A stretch of 10,152 bases of DNA, taken from positions 1-10,152 of the forward strand of contig JADFXZ010000075.1 in NCBI GenBank assembly GCA_015233265.1, read 5' to 3'. Source of the stretch: Nitrospirota bacterium. Its GTDB lineage: Bacteria; Nitrospirota; Thermodesulfovibrionia; Thermodesulfovibrionales; Magnetobacteriaceae. The stretch's first letter is position 1. Each line of letters begins with the position of its first letter. Both the position numbers and the translations under genes were made by a program. Below, piece after piece: positions 1 through 6,232 of the stretch. Under the pieces are notes generated by a model. It saw only the letters and a program-made list of their open reading frames with translations, had not been told where the DNA came from and did not search any database.

Positions 1-187
1 TATCATATACTTACAGCCTTTTATCACACTTTTGCACCAGGAACATCCGTTACAAAGTACAAAGCTAAGAATAAGCGGGTTAGGCTGATGAAATCTTCGC
101 CATATTCATTGTTTCCCCCCTCATAAAAGGCAATAATAATTCGTAGACTATGCCACGGAGTAGGAAAAAATCAGCCCGTCCTGTCTG
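1..187. other. Left-edge non-coding region with a dispersed-repeat copy
   Basis: No gene is seen here. Positions 30-49 carry a 20-base sequence, ttttgcaccaggaacatccg, found again as its reverse complement at 5493-5512, and it continues as TTACA. If this is an element end, the element would lie mostly left of the window. Directly after the tonB stop, the minus strand reads a short GC-rich stretch followed by six T (165-187). That could be a very weak terminator, but the possible stem is only three to four pairs with a bulge, so it is not called separately. Confidence 0.5.
30..53 (+). repeat. Dispersed repeat copy 1 (GGAACATCCGTTA)
   Basis: The core GGAACATCCGTT lies at 40-51, and the upstream ttttgcacca extends the match to copy 2 to 20 identical bases (30-49 against the reverse complement of 5493-5512). 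Other copies are at 5672-5685 (minus), 5874-5887 (plus) and a one-mismatch version at 5936-5947 (plus). A given 10-mer is expected far less than once in a window this size, so several copies are not chance. The TTACA after the core could be the outer end of an insertion sequence whose body lies to the left; that is inference. Confidence 0.6.
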
Positions 188-1057
188 CTAATTAAGCGAC
201 TGCCCGTGCAGTTTGTACACGAAGTGTCCTTTTATTGAGAAGGAGTCCTTGCACCAGTCCTGTGGCAGCGGCCAAAACGGTGCGGCGTCTTTTATTGAGC
301 TTACCGCGGCGTCATCAAGGGAGCGCTGCCCTGAGGTGCGCATCACTTCTACTGCTTGCAGTGTCCCGTTTTTATTTATCGTAAAACTTATGTTTAAATC
401 GCCGTGTATCCCCCGTCTCGCCGCATCGGCCGGATAGTGCCACGCGCTTTCTATCGCCTCCTTGAGGCGTCTCATGTAGGCCGCGTATCTGATGTCTGAT
501 GTGTCAAACGATATAGAGTTGCCGCTGCCCTCTTTTGTGTTTGGTGAACTCCTGTCTTTGGCAATTGAGGCCATTGCGTGTTTTCCTATTATGTCTTTAT
601 CGAAAAAACTCCCAATTCCGGAGGGTTTTTGCGTCTGCGGTGGAGGTTGCGGCGGCGATTCAACCGCTTGTGGCTCATACCTGGACACCTCCTGCTTTGG
701 TATGTCTGGCGGTTCTATGCCGCCCGTTTCCTGTGGTTTGTGCGGGGTGTATATCTTAGGCGGCTTATGTGGTGCGGGCGGTGTCACCGGCCTTATCTGA
801 GGGGCTGGCTTAATCTGCGGCTTTTGCGGCGGCACTTTGGGCTGAGCCAGCGTCTGCGGCGACTTAGGCTGATGGGGCTGCGGTGGTGGTGAGATCTGCT
901 GTGGCGGCGGGGCCTTAACCTCCGGGGTTACCAGCTTTGCCATCAGCGGCTTCTCACCAACAAGCGGCTCCTTGTGCCCCTGAACCAAATACAATAACAG
1001 CCCAAACACCACAATGTGCAGCAGTATCGATATCGTTATAAAACGATCAAGTATCAA
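188..1057 (-). CDS. tonB: TonB family protein (energy transducer)
   Basis: Proteins of this family carry proton-motive-force energy from an ExbB/ExbD motor in the inner membrane to outer-membrane receptors for iron complexes or cobalamin. The 289 residues show a short cytoplasmic start, one membrane segment (about 7-26), a long periplasmic linker rich in Pro, Lys and Gln (about 45-145), and a C-terminal TonB domain (about 190-283). That domain has the typical helix and the YP-x6-G pattern after a Trp. In the membrane segment Ser10 and His14 keep the spacing of the functionally important Ser16/His20 of E. coli TonB. The start is TTG; its bases overlap the TGA stop of the preceding reductase gene (TTGA), which suggests translational coupling, and there is no clear Shine-Dalgarno. 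No exbB, exbD or receptor gene is nearby. A TolA-like role is less likely given the linker and the C-terminal domain. Confidence 0.88.
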   Translation of the reverse strand: MILDRFITISILLHIVVFGLLLYLVQGHKEPLVGEKPLMAKLVTPEVKAPPPQQISPPPQPHQPKSPQTLAQPKVPPQKPQIKPAPQIRPVTPPAPHKPPKIYTPHKPQETGGIEPPDIPKQEVSRYEPQAVESPPQPPPQTQKPSGIGSFFDKDIIGKHAMASIAKDRSSPNTKEGSGNSISFDTSDIRYAAYMRRLKEAIESAWHYPADAARRGIHGDLNISFTINKNGTLQAVEVMRTSGQRSLDDAAVSSIKDAAPFWPLPQDWCKDSFSIKGHFVYKLHGQSLN

Positions 1058-2169
1058 CCGCGGGTACTACCGTACTTTTTTATCAGGGCAGCAAAACCAC
1101 CCATCAGATTTATCTTCATATCATCCTGCGTCCAAAGGCGCATCGATGCCTCCCGTATTTGCGGATGACCATATAGAGACACGAGCTTTTCCATTCTGTC
1201 ATCGTTTCTCAGGAAATATCTCTGGAGCGCCCGCATCACTATATAACGTTTTTTATACGTTTGCTGCCAGTGTTTTTTATAAAGCCCGGGTTTGTGTTTC
1301 AACACGGCGGCAACGGCAAACTCCGCCGACCTCATCGCATAGTATATGCCCTCATACGTAAATGGCAAGACCATCCCCGCCGCGTCACCAACAAAATAGA
1401 CGCCGTCTTTGTAGTACAACGACCCGTCCCACACCGGTATGAAGTATCCCCTCCGCTGCCCCTTTGACTTAGTCCCGTGGGCGCTGATAAGCCCGTCCAA
1501 ATACGGCTCGACCTCTGAGGTGTGTTCTGAGCCGGTGCCTATGGATACGCCGTCTCTGTGTGGAAATATCCACGAATAAAACCCGGGCGGCGTTACGCAC
1601 CCGAATCGAAATTCGCAGCGGTTTAAGTCATCTTCACGGTTTCCATTGCTGCCGCTGTGAATCTCATGTGCTGTGTAGATGCGCAGCGGGAACTTTTTAA
1701 ACATTCTCTTTACTACAGTAGAGTTCACGCCGTCTGCCGCTATGACGTGCCGTGCTGTGATTGTCATCTCCCCTGCGGCAGTCTTTATCGTGAGAGCTGA
1801 CTTGCCATCGAGATACTTTATATCCCTGAGCCTCCCCTCTATAATCCCAGCCCCTTCCTCAGCCGCCAACTCTCTTAGGGCCGCGTCAAACTCCTCCCTG
1901 TGGACTATGGCAAGAAACGCGCTGCCAAGCGATATGTCGTGTGTGGTTGCGCGCGGGGATACGATTCGTATCGAGTCTACTCTCTTTTTAATGAGTGTCT
2001 GCGGGATGTCAAACGCGGGAAATGCCTTCGAGAGTATCCCGCCGCCGCATGGTTTTTCGTTTTTCAGATTCCGCTCTATCAGGATGGTCTCCCTGTTTGC
2101 GCGGCTTAGGAGCCTCGCCGCTGTTGCCCCGGCCGGGCCGCCGCCAATTACAGCTATATCCACATTCAA
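1054..2169 (-). CDS. Geranylgeranyl reductase family FAD-dependent oxidoreductase
   Basis: This flavoprotein belongs to the family that reduces double bonds in isoprenoid chains (chlorophyll side chain, archaeal lipids, menaquinone tails). Its 371 residues are near the family's usual length. It has the N-terminal FAD dinucleotide-binding motif (IGGGPAG, 8-14), the acidic Glu32 that ends the second strand, the PCGGG motif (40-44) typical of geranylgeranyl reductases, HREEFD (90-95), a DGVNS motif (146-150), and the second FAD motif GDAAG (261-265) followed by the conserved EG-x2-YAM-x-SA stretch. No photosynthesis gene is visible, so saturation of a quinone or lipid tail is the likelier job; this is inference. 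The start is TTG, two bases after the coaX stop, with GAGAGG upstream. A GTG two codons later is an alternative. Its stop overlaps the tonB start. Confidence 0.85.
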   Translation of the reverse strand: MNVDIAVIGGGPAGATAARLLSRANRETILIERNLKNEKPCGGGILSKAFPAFDIPQTLIKKRVDSIRIVSPRATTHDISLGSAFLAIVHREEFDAALRELAAEEGAGIIEGRLRDIKYLDGKSALTIKTAAGEMTITARHVIAADGVNSTVVKRMFKKFPLRIYTAHEIHSGSNGNREDDLNRCEFRFGCVTPPGFYSWIFPHRDGVSIGTGSEHTSEVEPYLDGLISAHGTKSKGQRRGYFIPVWDGSLYYKDGVYFVGDAAGMVLPFTYEGIYYAMRSAEFAVAAVLKHKPGLYKKHWQQTYKKRYIVMRALQRYFLRNDDRMEKLVSLYGHPQIREASMRLWTQDDMKINLMGGFAALIKKYGSTRG

Positions 2170-2171
2170 AG

Positions 2172-3038
2172 CTATCTCATCCTCTCATGTATTATCTTCA
2201 GCGCCAGTAGCAATAAGTCCTGCTCCGCCACATCTACCCTTTCTAAGCAGGGTGCAATCACCGCCATATTCCCGCCTGTAATGGCAATCTTTAGATTATA
2301 TCCAATTTCCCTCTCTATTTCATATATGATACGTGCCACCGCCCCCGCCGTGCCGTACACTATGCCGGAGATGATAGCCTGCCGCGTGTCTGCCCCCAAT
2401 GCCCCCGACGGGGTGACTAACTCAACATGAGGAAGCGCCGCCGTTTGAGTATTGAGCGCCCGTGACATGGTCGTTAGCCCGGGCATGATAGCGCCTCCTA
2501 TGAACACACCACTCTGCCCCACAATGCTTATCGTTGTGGCCGTGCCAAAGTCAATGACAGCCGCCGGGGCGTTGAAGTAATGATACGCCCATGCGGCGGC
2601 TGTTATCCTATCCACCCCGAGACGCTCTGGATGAGGCACAGAGAAACTTAACCCCGTGCTTGAGAGGTACGTCACGATGTGTGGCTGCGTTGCAGAGTAC
2701 TTCCCAGCAATCGAACAAATCTGTCCCGTCAATGCTGGCACTACTGATGACACTATGACGCCCTCTATACCAGAATTACTGGATTCCCGCTTTCGCGGGA
2801 ATGACAAATCAGGAGTGAATGGATTTCCTTCTGTCATTCCCTGTTTCTTTTCTGTCATTCCCGCGAAAGCGGGAATCCAGGTGTCTGCTTCTAAATCAAT
2901 ATGCCATCTTATAAATCCGCCTATTGTCTCACCAAGACATTGGCTTTTACCCAGCGGGATTGAATGCTTTATCAGTGTATCCCCCTGAAACAGGCCAAGT
3001 TTAATATTTGTATTTCCAATGTCAATGGCAATCAGCAT
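2172..3038 (-). CDS. coaX: Type III pantothenate kinase with an in-frame repeat insertion
   Basis: CoaX phosphorylates pantothenate with ATP, the first step of coenzyme A synthesis. Family marks are the N-terminal phosphate loop DIGNTNI (6-12), GVDR (141-144), DFGTATT (163-169), GGAIMPG (181-187) and a C-terminal TGG motif (254-256). The protein has 288 residues against about 255 for the family. The excess is one block, residues about 53-87, encoded by the inverted-repeat element at 2779-2880, which is 102 bases or exactly 34 codons. Without it the protein would have 254 residues, and SGIEGVIVSSVVP would follow the preceding helix as in other CoaX proteins. All catalytic motifs are outside the insert, so the enzyme may still work. 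The ATG start lies inside the end of birA (17-base overlap), with GAGGG five bases upstream. Pairing of birA with coaX is common in bacteria. Confidence 0.9.
   Translation of the reverse strand: MLIAIDIGNTNIKLGLFQGDTLIKHSIPLGKSQCLGETIGGFIRWHIDLEADTWIPAFAGMTEKKQGMTEGNPFTPDLSFPRKRESSNSGIEGVIVSSVVPALTGQICSIAGKYSATQPHIVTYLSSTGLSFSVPHPERLGVDRITAAAWAYHYFNAPAAVIDFGTATTISIVGQSGVFIGGAIMPGLTTMSRALNTQTAALPHVELVTPSGALGADTRQAIISGIVYGTAGAVARIIYEIEREIGYNLKIAITGGNMAVIAPCLERVDVAEQDLLLLALKIIHERMR
2779..2880. repeat. Palindromic repeat element inserted in coaX
   Basis: Two perfect 28-base inverted arms (2779-2806 and 2853-2880) enclose a 46-base centre. Each arm also contains its own hairpin, ttcccgc-tttc-gcgggaa or its complement. 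The centre has an extra partial copy of the arm start (ctgtcattccctg, 2831-2843), so the element may be a compound of more than one unit. Read in the coaX frame the arms become WIPAFAGMTE and LSFPRKRESS. These are the peptide readings seen when the widespread ATTCCCGC...GCGGGAAT repeats (the Neisseria dRS3 type and similar REP-like repeats) are translated. A degenerate fragment, ctgtcattcctgc, is at 5279-5291. Confidence 0.9.
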
Positions 3039-3825
3039 TCAAACCCTCAACACTGCTTACCGCGGCAGTCTCACCTGATTCAAGTGCAATACACAGCGAA
3101 CCGTCTTCGTTTAACGATACGGCTCTGCCGCACTGGCCTGAAATTGAAACATATGAGCCGATGGTCTTACTCATGGCAGTCCACTGGCGTATTACACGCT
3201 CAGGTGGCAAGGTGAGGCATTGGTTAAGTTCCTCTAAGATTGAGGTGATAAGCTGACCCCTGCCGTATCTGGCTCCTGACTCCAACCACAGACTCGTTGC
3301 CTTGTCTGCCAGTTCAGATGGAAACCCTTTCGTGTTTACGTTGATACCAATGCCGATTACCAGGCTGCGGCACTTTTCCCCCGATATGACAGCCTCGCAG
3401 AGGATGCCGCCAGCCTTTTTTGCGCCAATATAGACATCGTTCGGCCACTTTGGCCAGGCTTCAAGATTTGTCTCTGCCCTGATGGCGCGCGAAACTGCAA
3501 GCGAGACCGCTGTGTTCATCAGCGGCAGCGCGCGAGCTGGCACATCATCAGCTGGTTTTAGAACTATACTCATCGCGATATTGCCGCCGGGCGGGGAAAA
3601 CCAATCCCTCGCGCGCCTTCCCCTGCCGTTTGTCTGAGCGCCGGCTACGATGACTGTTCCTGATGGGTAGTCCCCGGACTTTGCCGCGTCGTTAGTTGAG
3701 GCAATGGTGTCATAATAGAAAAAACTATATGCGGTGTCAGGTGATTGACAAATCTCTATGAGCGGCCTCAGGTCATCAGGCACCGTTTCGTTAAAAAAAT
3801 CGCCTTTGCGTTGGCTTGCAATCAT
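3022..3825 (-). CDS. birA: Biotin--[acetyl-CoA-carboxylase] ligase, monofunctional
   Basis: This enzyme makes biotinyl-AMP from biotin and ATP and attaches biotin to the carrier domain of biotin-dependent carboxylases. From the ATG at 3825 the protein has 267 residues. It shows the ST-N substrate motif (about 43-45), the biotinyl-AMP loop GRGRRARDW (67-75), KWPND (126-130), the KKAGGILCE stretch with the biotin-contacting lysine (about 136-143) and GIGINVN (158-164), then a small C-terminal beta domain. There is no N-terminal helix-turn-helix domain, so it should not act as the biotin-operon repressor. The ATG is chosen because it forms an ATGA overlap with the nth stop. The reading frame stays open to a GTG at 3882, which would overlap nth by 61 bases and add 19 residues with no family similarity that I recognise. 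The 3' end overlaps coaX by 17 bases. Confidence 0.9.
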   Translation of the reverse strand: MIASQRKGDFFNETVPDDLRPLIEICQSPDTAYSFFYYDTIASTNDAAKSGDYPSGTVIVAGAQTNGRGRRARDWFSPPGGNIAMSIVLKPADDVPARALPLMNTAVSLAVSRAIRAETNLEAWPKWPNDVYIGAKKAGGILCEAVISGEKCRSLVIGIGINVNTKGFPSELADKATSLWLESGARYGRGQLITSILEELNQCLTLPPERVIRQWTAMSKTIGSYVSISGQCGRAVSLNEDGSLCIALESGETAAVSSVEGLNADCH

Positions 3826-4490
3826 CTGCCGGGTGGCAGGGGTTTTTTCTCCGGCCATTTGCACACATCGTATATGCCGCACTTATCGCACAGGGGTTTT
3901 TTGGCCTGGCATATTTCACGACCAAAGAGCACCAGCCCGAAAGAAACTGCGATCCACTTGTCCTTGTCAAAGAGGGCACAGAGGGCAAATTCGATTTTCT
4001 CCGGGTCTTTCAACGAAACAAGGCCAAGCCGGTTAGAGATTCTCAGCACATGGGTATCGACCGCAATGGCCGGGACATCGAAGGCGGCCGCAAGGACACA
4101 GCTTGCCGTCTTACGTCCCACGCCGGGCAGTGTAACCAGCTGCTCCATCGTTGTGGGCACCTGGCCGTTAAAATCCTTTAAAATAGACTGAGCCGCGCCG
4201 ATTATCATCTTAGTCTTGTTCTTATAAAATCCTGTGGATTTTATCTCCTCCTCGAAGACCTCGGGGTCAGCCGAGGCATAGTCTTGCACAGTCCTGTAGC
4301 GCTGAAACAGTGTCTTTACAACTATGTTTACGCGCTTGTCCGTGCACTGGGCTGAGAGAATGGTTGATGTGAGCAGCTCAAAGGGATTGCCGAATTGAAG
4401 CTCCGTCTTTGCCTGTGGATACCTGTCTTGCAGATAGGCTGCCACAGCGTTTATCTCATCTGTGTTGAGCTTACATGTGTTTGATTTCAT
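3822..4490 (-). CDS. nth: Endonuclease III (DNA glycosylase/AP lyase)
   Basis: Nth removes oxidised pyrimidines from DNA and nicks the abasic site in base excision repair. The 222 residues are close to the usual 211-220. The helix-hairpin-helix motif LPGVGRKTA (121-129) contains the catalytic Lys127, and the catalytic Asp145 is in VDTHVLR (144-150). The C-terminal [4Fe-4S] motif is complete: Cys194-x6-Cys201-x2-Cys204-x5-Cys210. The STILSAQCTD stretch (42-51) is also typical. The ATG start has AAAGGA about nine bases upstream. It lies 13 bases after the hydrolase stop, and its own TGA overlaps the birA ATG. Nothing is missing, so it should be functional. Confidence 0.95.
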   Translation of the reverse strand: MKSNTCKLNTDEINAVAAYLQDRYPQAKTELQFGNPFELLTSTILSAQCTDKRVNIVVKTLFQRYRTVQDYASADPEVFEEEIKSTGFYKNKTKMIIGAAQSILKDFNGQVPTTMEQLVTLPGVGRKTASCVLAAAFDVPAIAVDTHVLRISNRLGLVSLKDPEKIEFALCALFDKDKWIAVSFGLVLFGREICQAKKPLCDKCGIYDVCKWPEKKPLPPGR

Positions 4491-4503
4491 TATAATTAAT
4501 CCT

Positions 4504-5139
4504 TTAGTGTTGGGGTAATATAACTGTTTCTATATTAGAGGCGCCGCCGCTTAGGCGTTTTACCTCAGCGGCAAATCTCTGTGCGTCTTTTATTGAGCCT
4601 ACAATTGCGCCGTAGTGCATCGGGACGGCATACTTTGGGGCAATCTCAATGGCAGCGCGTGCCGCCTCATCAGCCGTCATAACATATGTGCCGCTAACTG
4701 GAAGCAGGGCGGCATAGATGTCATGCATTGATTTCATCTCAGGGATGAGGTCTGTGTCGCCGGCGATGTAGTATCTTTTACCGGCAAACGCGAAGATATA
4801 TCCAACCCAGCCGTTTGTCTTTGGATGAAATGACTTGTTGGTGTTATACGCGGCGACGGCCTCGATTTCTATACCGGCGGCGGTAAGTTTATCCCCCGGG
4901 GCGGCTGTTTTTACATTGCCCGTCAGAGTTGCGGCACAGTCTCTTGTGGCTACGATTACGGTATTACTGCCGGTAACTTTTGCAATGTCTTCGGGGCAGC
5001 AGTGGTCGAAGTGGCTATGGGTAATCAGAATGAGGTCTGCCGCGTCTGCCTTTTTTATCTTATACGGGTCTGTGTAGACGGTTATTTCTCCGGTTATCTT
5101 AAAGGAATCATGACCAAACCATGTGATATTATCAAGCAT
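4504..5139 (-). CDS. Metallo-beta-lactamase-fold hydrolase (UPF0173/UlaG-like)
   Basis: This is a small one-domain metallohydrolase of the branch that includes UPF0173 proteins and UlaG-type lactonases; the substrate is unknown. The 211 residues contain FGHDSF near the start (8-13), where the His is typical of this branch, the metal-binding motif THSHFDH (40-46; His41, His43, Asp45, His46), Asp128 in GDTD (127-130), and His175 in PMHYG (173-177). These supply a full set of metal ligands. There is no signal peptide, so it should be cytoplasmic. It is the first gene of the left operon. The ATG start has an ideal AAGGAGG nine bases upstream (5149-5155), the strongest ribosome site in the window. 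The gene ends 13 bases before nth, but no functional tie to DNA repair is evident. Confidence 0.85.
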   Translation of the reverse strand: MLDNITWFGHDSFKITGEITVYTDPYKIKKADAADLILITHSHFDHCCPEDIAKVTGSNTVIVATRDCAATLTGNVKTAAPGDKLTAAGIEIEAVAAYNTNKSFHPKTNGWVGYIFAFAGKRYYIAGDTDLIPEMKSMHDIYAALLPVSGTYVMTADEAARAAIEIAPKYAVPMHYGAIVGSIKDAQRFAAEVKRLSGGASNIETVILPQH

Positions 5140-5148
5140 TTATGTGTG

Positions 5149-5155
5149 CCTCCTT
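5149..5155 (-). promoter_or_regulatory. Strong ribosome binding site of the metallohydrolase gene
   Basis: The minus strand reads AAGGAGG, a perfect anti-Shine-Dalgarno complement, nine bases before the ATG at 5139. It fixes the start of the first gene of the left operon. A TATAAT just upstream (5161-5166, minus) would start transcription almost on top of this site, so it is not called as the promoter. Confidence 0.85.
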
Positions 5156-5245
5156 GGGGTATTATATCATAATGCCGGTAGAAAATCAGCATCATATGCA
5201 GGGCGAACGCACTATATGCGTATTGTTGTTGTACATGAGTTAGGA

Positions 5246-5275
5246 TAATGCAATAAATAGAATTCTATTGCATTA
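5246..5275. repeat. Palindrome upstream of the left operon
   Basis: The 10-base arms taatgcaata (5246-5255) and tattgcatta (5266-5275) are perfect inverted repeats around a 10-base loop. An alternative 14-base perfect palindrome, aatagaattctatt (5256-5269), overlaps the loop and right arm, so the DNA or RNA can fold two ways. It lies about 107 bases upstream of the metallohydrolase start. It could be an operator or an element remnant; no T-run follows on either strand, so it is not a typical terminator. Confidence 0.6.
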
Positions 5276-5490
5276 AATCTGTCATTCCTGCAAACAGACT
5301 GTGTCATAATAGAAAAGCAGCCAGTCCCCCCCCTTTTTTTTTGAGGGGGCATGAGTTTGCCGCAGAGGTGTGGGGTATCAAGAATAATTTAGAATTCACG
5401 GGACTAAGGTTTGCCAGATGATTTACTAGTCTACGGTATAGGCACTATTACGGCAGCGTTCAAGAGGCCGCCATAGGTTTCAATACTTTT

Positions 5491-5512
5491 AGCGGATGTT
5501 CCTGGTGCAAAA
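5491..5512 (-). repeat. Dispersed repeat copy 2
   Basis: The reverse complement of 5493-5512 is identical over 20 bases to positions 30-49, and similarity continues weakly further right of the core. If this is an element end, the element would extend rightward from here. A GTAGCCACT 9-mer follows at 5562-5570. Confidence 0.6.
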
Positions 5513-5587
5513 CTGGAAAAATCGTTATATAAAGGGAAGATAGCGTGGATCACGCATATAAGTAGCCACTAATAATAAATATAATGC

Positions 5588-5615
5588 TTGACATTACCTA
5601 ATTATATAGTATATT
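5588..5615 (+). promoter_or_regulatory. Near-consensus sigma-70 promoter, plus strand
   Basis: A perfect TTGACA (5588-5593) is followed after 16 bases by TATATT (5610-5615, five of six). TATTAT at 5612-5617 with an 18-base spacer is an alternative. Transcription would start near 5622 and run rightward, against both operons. No recognised gene follows, only the two doubtful small frames beginning at 5794 and 5855. It could drive a lost transposase, a small RNA, or an antisense transcript entering the end of the HD-GYP gene. Confidence 0.4.
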
Positions 5616-5670
5616 ATGTACTCACTATGTATGTCGATGAGTCAACTTTACATGTAAATGGCAAAACATA

Positions 5671-5685
5671 TAACGGATGTTCCCC
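5671..5685 (-). repeat. Dispersed repeat copy 3
   Basis: The minus strand reads GGGGAACATCCGTTA. Its first 14 bases (5672-5685) match the plus strand at 5874-5887 exactly, making a 14-base inverted pair that encloses about 190 bases. Orientation is the same as copy 2. Confidence 0.55.
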
Positions 5686-5873
5686 TGAGAAATACATGTA
5701 TGTCCGCGATTTTAAAGAATAATTTTAAAACACTAAGTGGCTACATTAAATATCCTTTAAAATCAAGCGCTTAATTATAGCTTGTAGGCTAAGATGTGTC
5801 AAGAAAAAAATCCTTTTGTAGTGGCTACGCTGTTTGATAAGTCATTGATATTGTGTGATATATTATTTTTTTG

Positions 5874-5887
5874 GGGGAACATCCGTT
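5874..5887 (+). repeat. Dispersed repeat copy 4
   Basis: GGGGAACATCCGTT is the inverted partner of copy 3. It is preceded by AGTGGCTAC at 5820-5828, echoing the pairing of the same two motifs in mirror image at copy 2. Confidence 0.55.
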
Positions 5888-5935
5888 TTAACTTCTCTTT
5901 CCATATTCTATTTGGTTTTTATTGGCTTTTCGTCA

Positions 5936-5947
5936 GGATCATCCGTT
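5936..5947 (+). repeat. Dispersed repeat copy 5 (one mismatch)
   Basis: GGATCATCCGTT differs from the core at one base and continues TATA. The preceding CAGG context resembles copies 1 and 3. It lies exactly 60 bases after the core of copy 4 in the same orientation. Confidence 0.4.
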
Positions 5948-6232
5948 ATAGCATTGGCGGCCTTTCTCATGAAACTAAAAACATATGCGGAGCATTTGAA
6001 TTCTGCAGAAAAAATGAAGATTATTATCACATGCGCTTTTAGAGTAATTCTATAAAAACCACCAGCTCAACCATTTTATTTTGCACTTATGACAGGTGCT
6101 TTTGACACTTAACTGCCTTTTTTAGGATTATGACTCCTGTTGTTTATCTTGTAAAGATGGGGTTTGCTTGACGCTTACTAAACAACGACAATGCAATAAA
6201 GACTATAGTTTTTCTCATCGCGCCGCCCCCAC

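Larger units (their letters stand above)
5140..6232. other. 1.1-kb region without a convincing gene; possible mobile-element remains
   Basis: Both flanking operons run leftward, so this stretch is the upstream region of the metallohydrolase operon and the downstream region of the HD-GYP gene. It is more AT-rich than its surroundings. It holds the palindrome at 5246-5275, a C8-T9 homopolymer tract (5326-5342), GGAACATCCG repeat copies 2 to 5, three copies of AGTGGCTAC, a plus-strand promoter at 5588-5615, and the small palindromes TTTACATGTAAA (5647-5658) and ATACATGTAT (5692-5701). Two short overlapping plus-strand reading frames (5794-6042, ATG; 5855-6055, GTG) have no recognisable domain and lack a good ribosome site. 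No tRNA or rRNA was recognised. From about 6056 to 6232 I see only short weak hairpins. Confidence 0.6.

Noticed and set aside
492..800. Plus-strand open frames opposite the TonB gene, rich in Gly, Cys and Arg
   Set aside because: They are the complement of the Pro-rich TonB linker; the minus-strand protein has a clear domain structure and fits the operon.
3826..3882. Upstream extension of birA to GTG at 3882
   Set aside because: It would overlap nth by 61 bases. The ATGA junction at 3825 is a standard coupling signal and gives a normal-length ligase.
5161..5189. Minus-strand TATAAT (5161-5166) with a possible -35 at 5184-5189 as promoter of the left operon
   Set aside because: The -35 matches only three of six bases, and the start of transcription would fall inside the Shine-Dalgarno at 5149-5155.
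5301..5316. A 16-base match, gtgtcataatagaaaa, to 3707-3722 inside birA
   Set aside because: Longer than expected by chance but isolated; no flanking similarity and no sign of a duplicated segment.
5326..5350. C8-T9 tract followed by GAGGGGGC, able to form a CCCCC/GGGGG hairpin
   Set aside because: The T-run is in the loop and not after the stem, so it is not an intrinsic terminator. A variable-length tract is possible but lies about 190 bases from any start codon.
5794..6055. Two overlapping small plus-strand frames (82 codons from ATG at 5794, 66 codons from GTG at 5855), both with a hydrophobic stretch
   Set aside because: No recognised domain, no good ribosome site, AT-rich composition that yields hydrophobic residues by chance, and repeat copies 4 and 5 run through both. 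A decayed gene downstream of the 5588 promoter cannot be excluded.
6083..6099. GCAC...GTGC hairpin followed by TTTT as a plus-strand terminator
   Set aside because: Only four stem pairs and a nine-base loop; too weak, and no plus-strand gene ends there.
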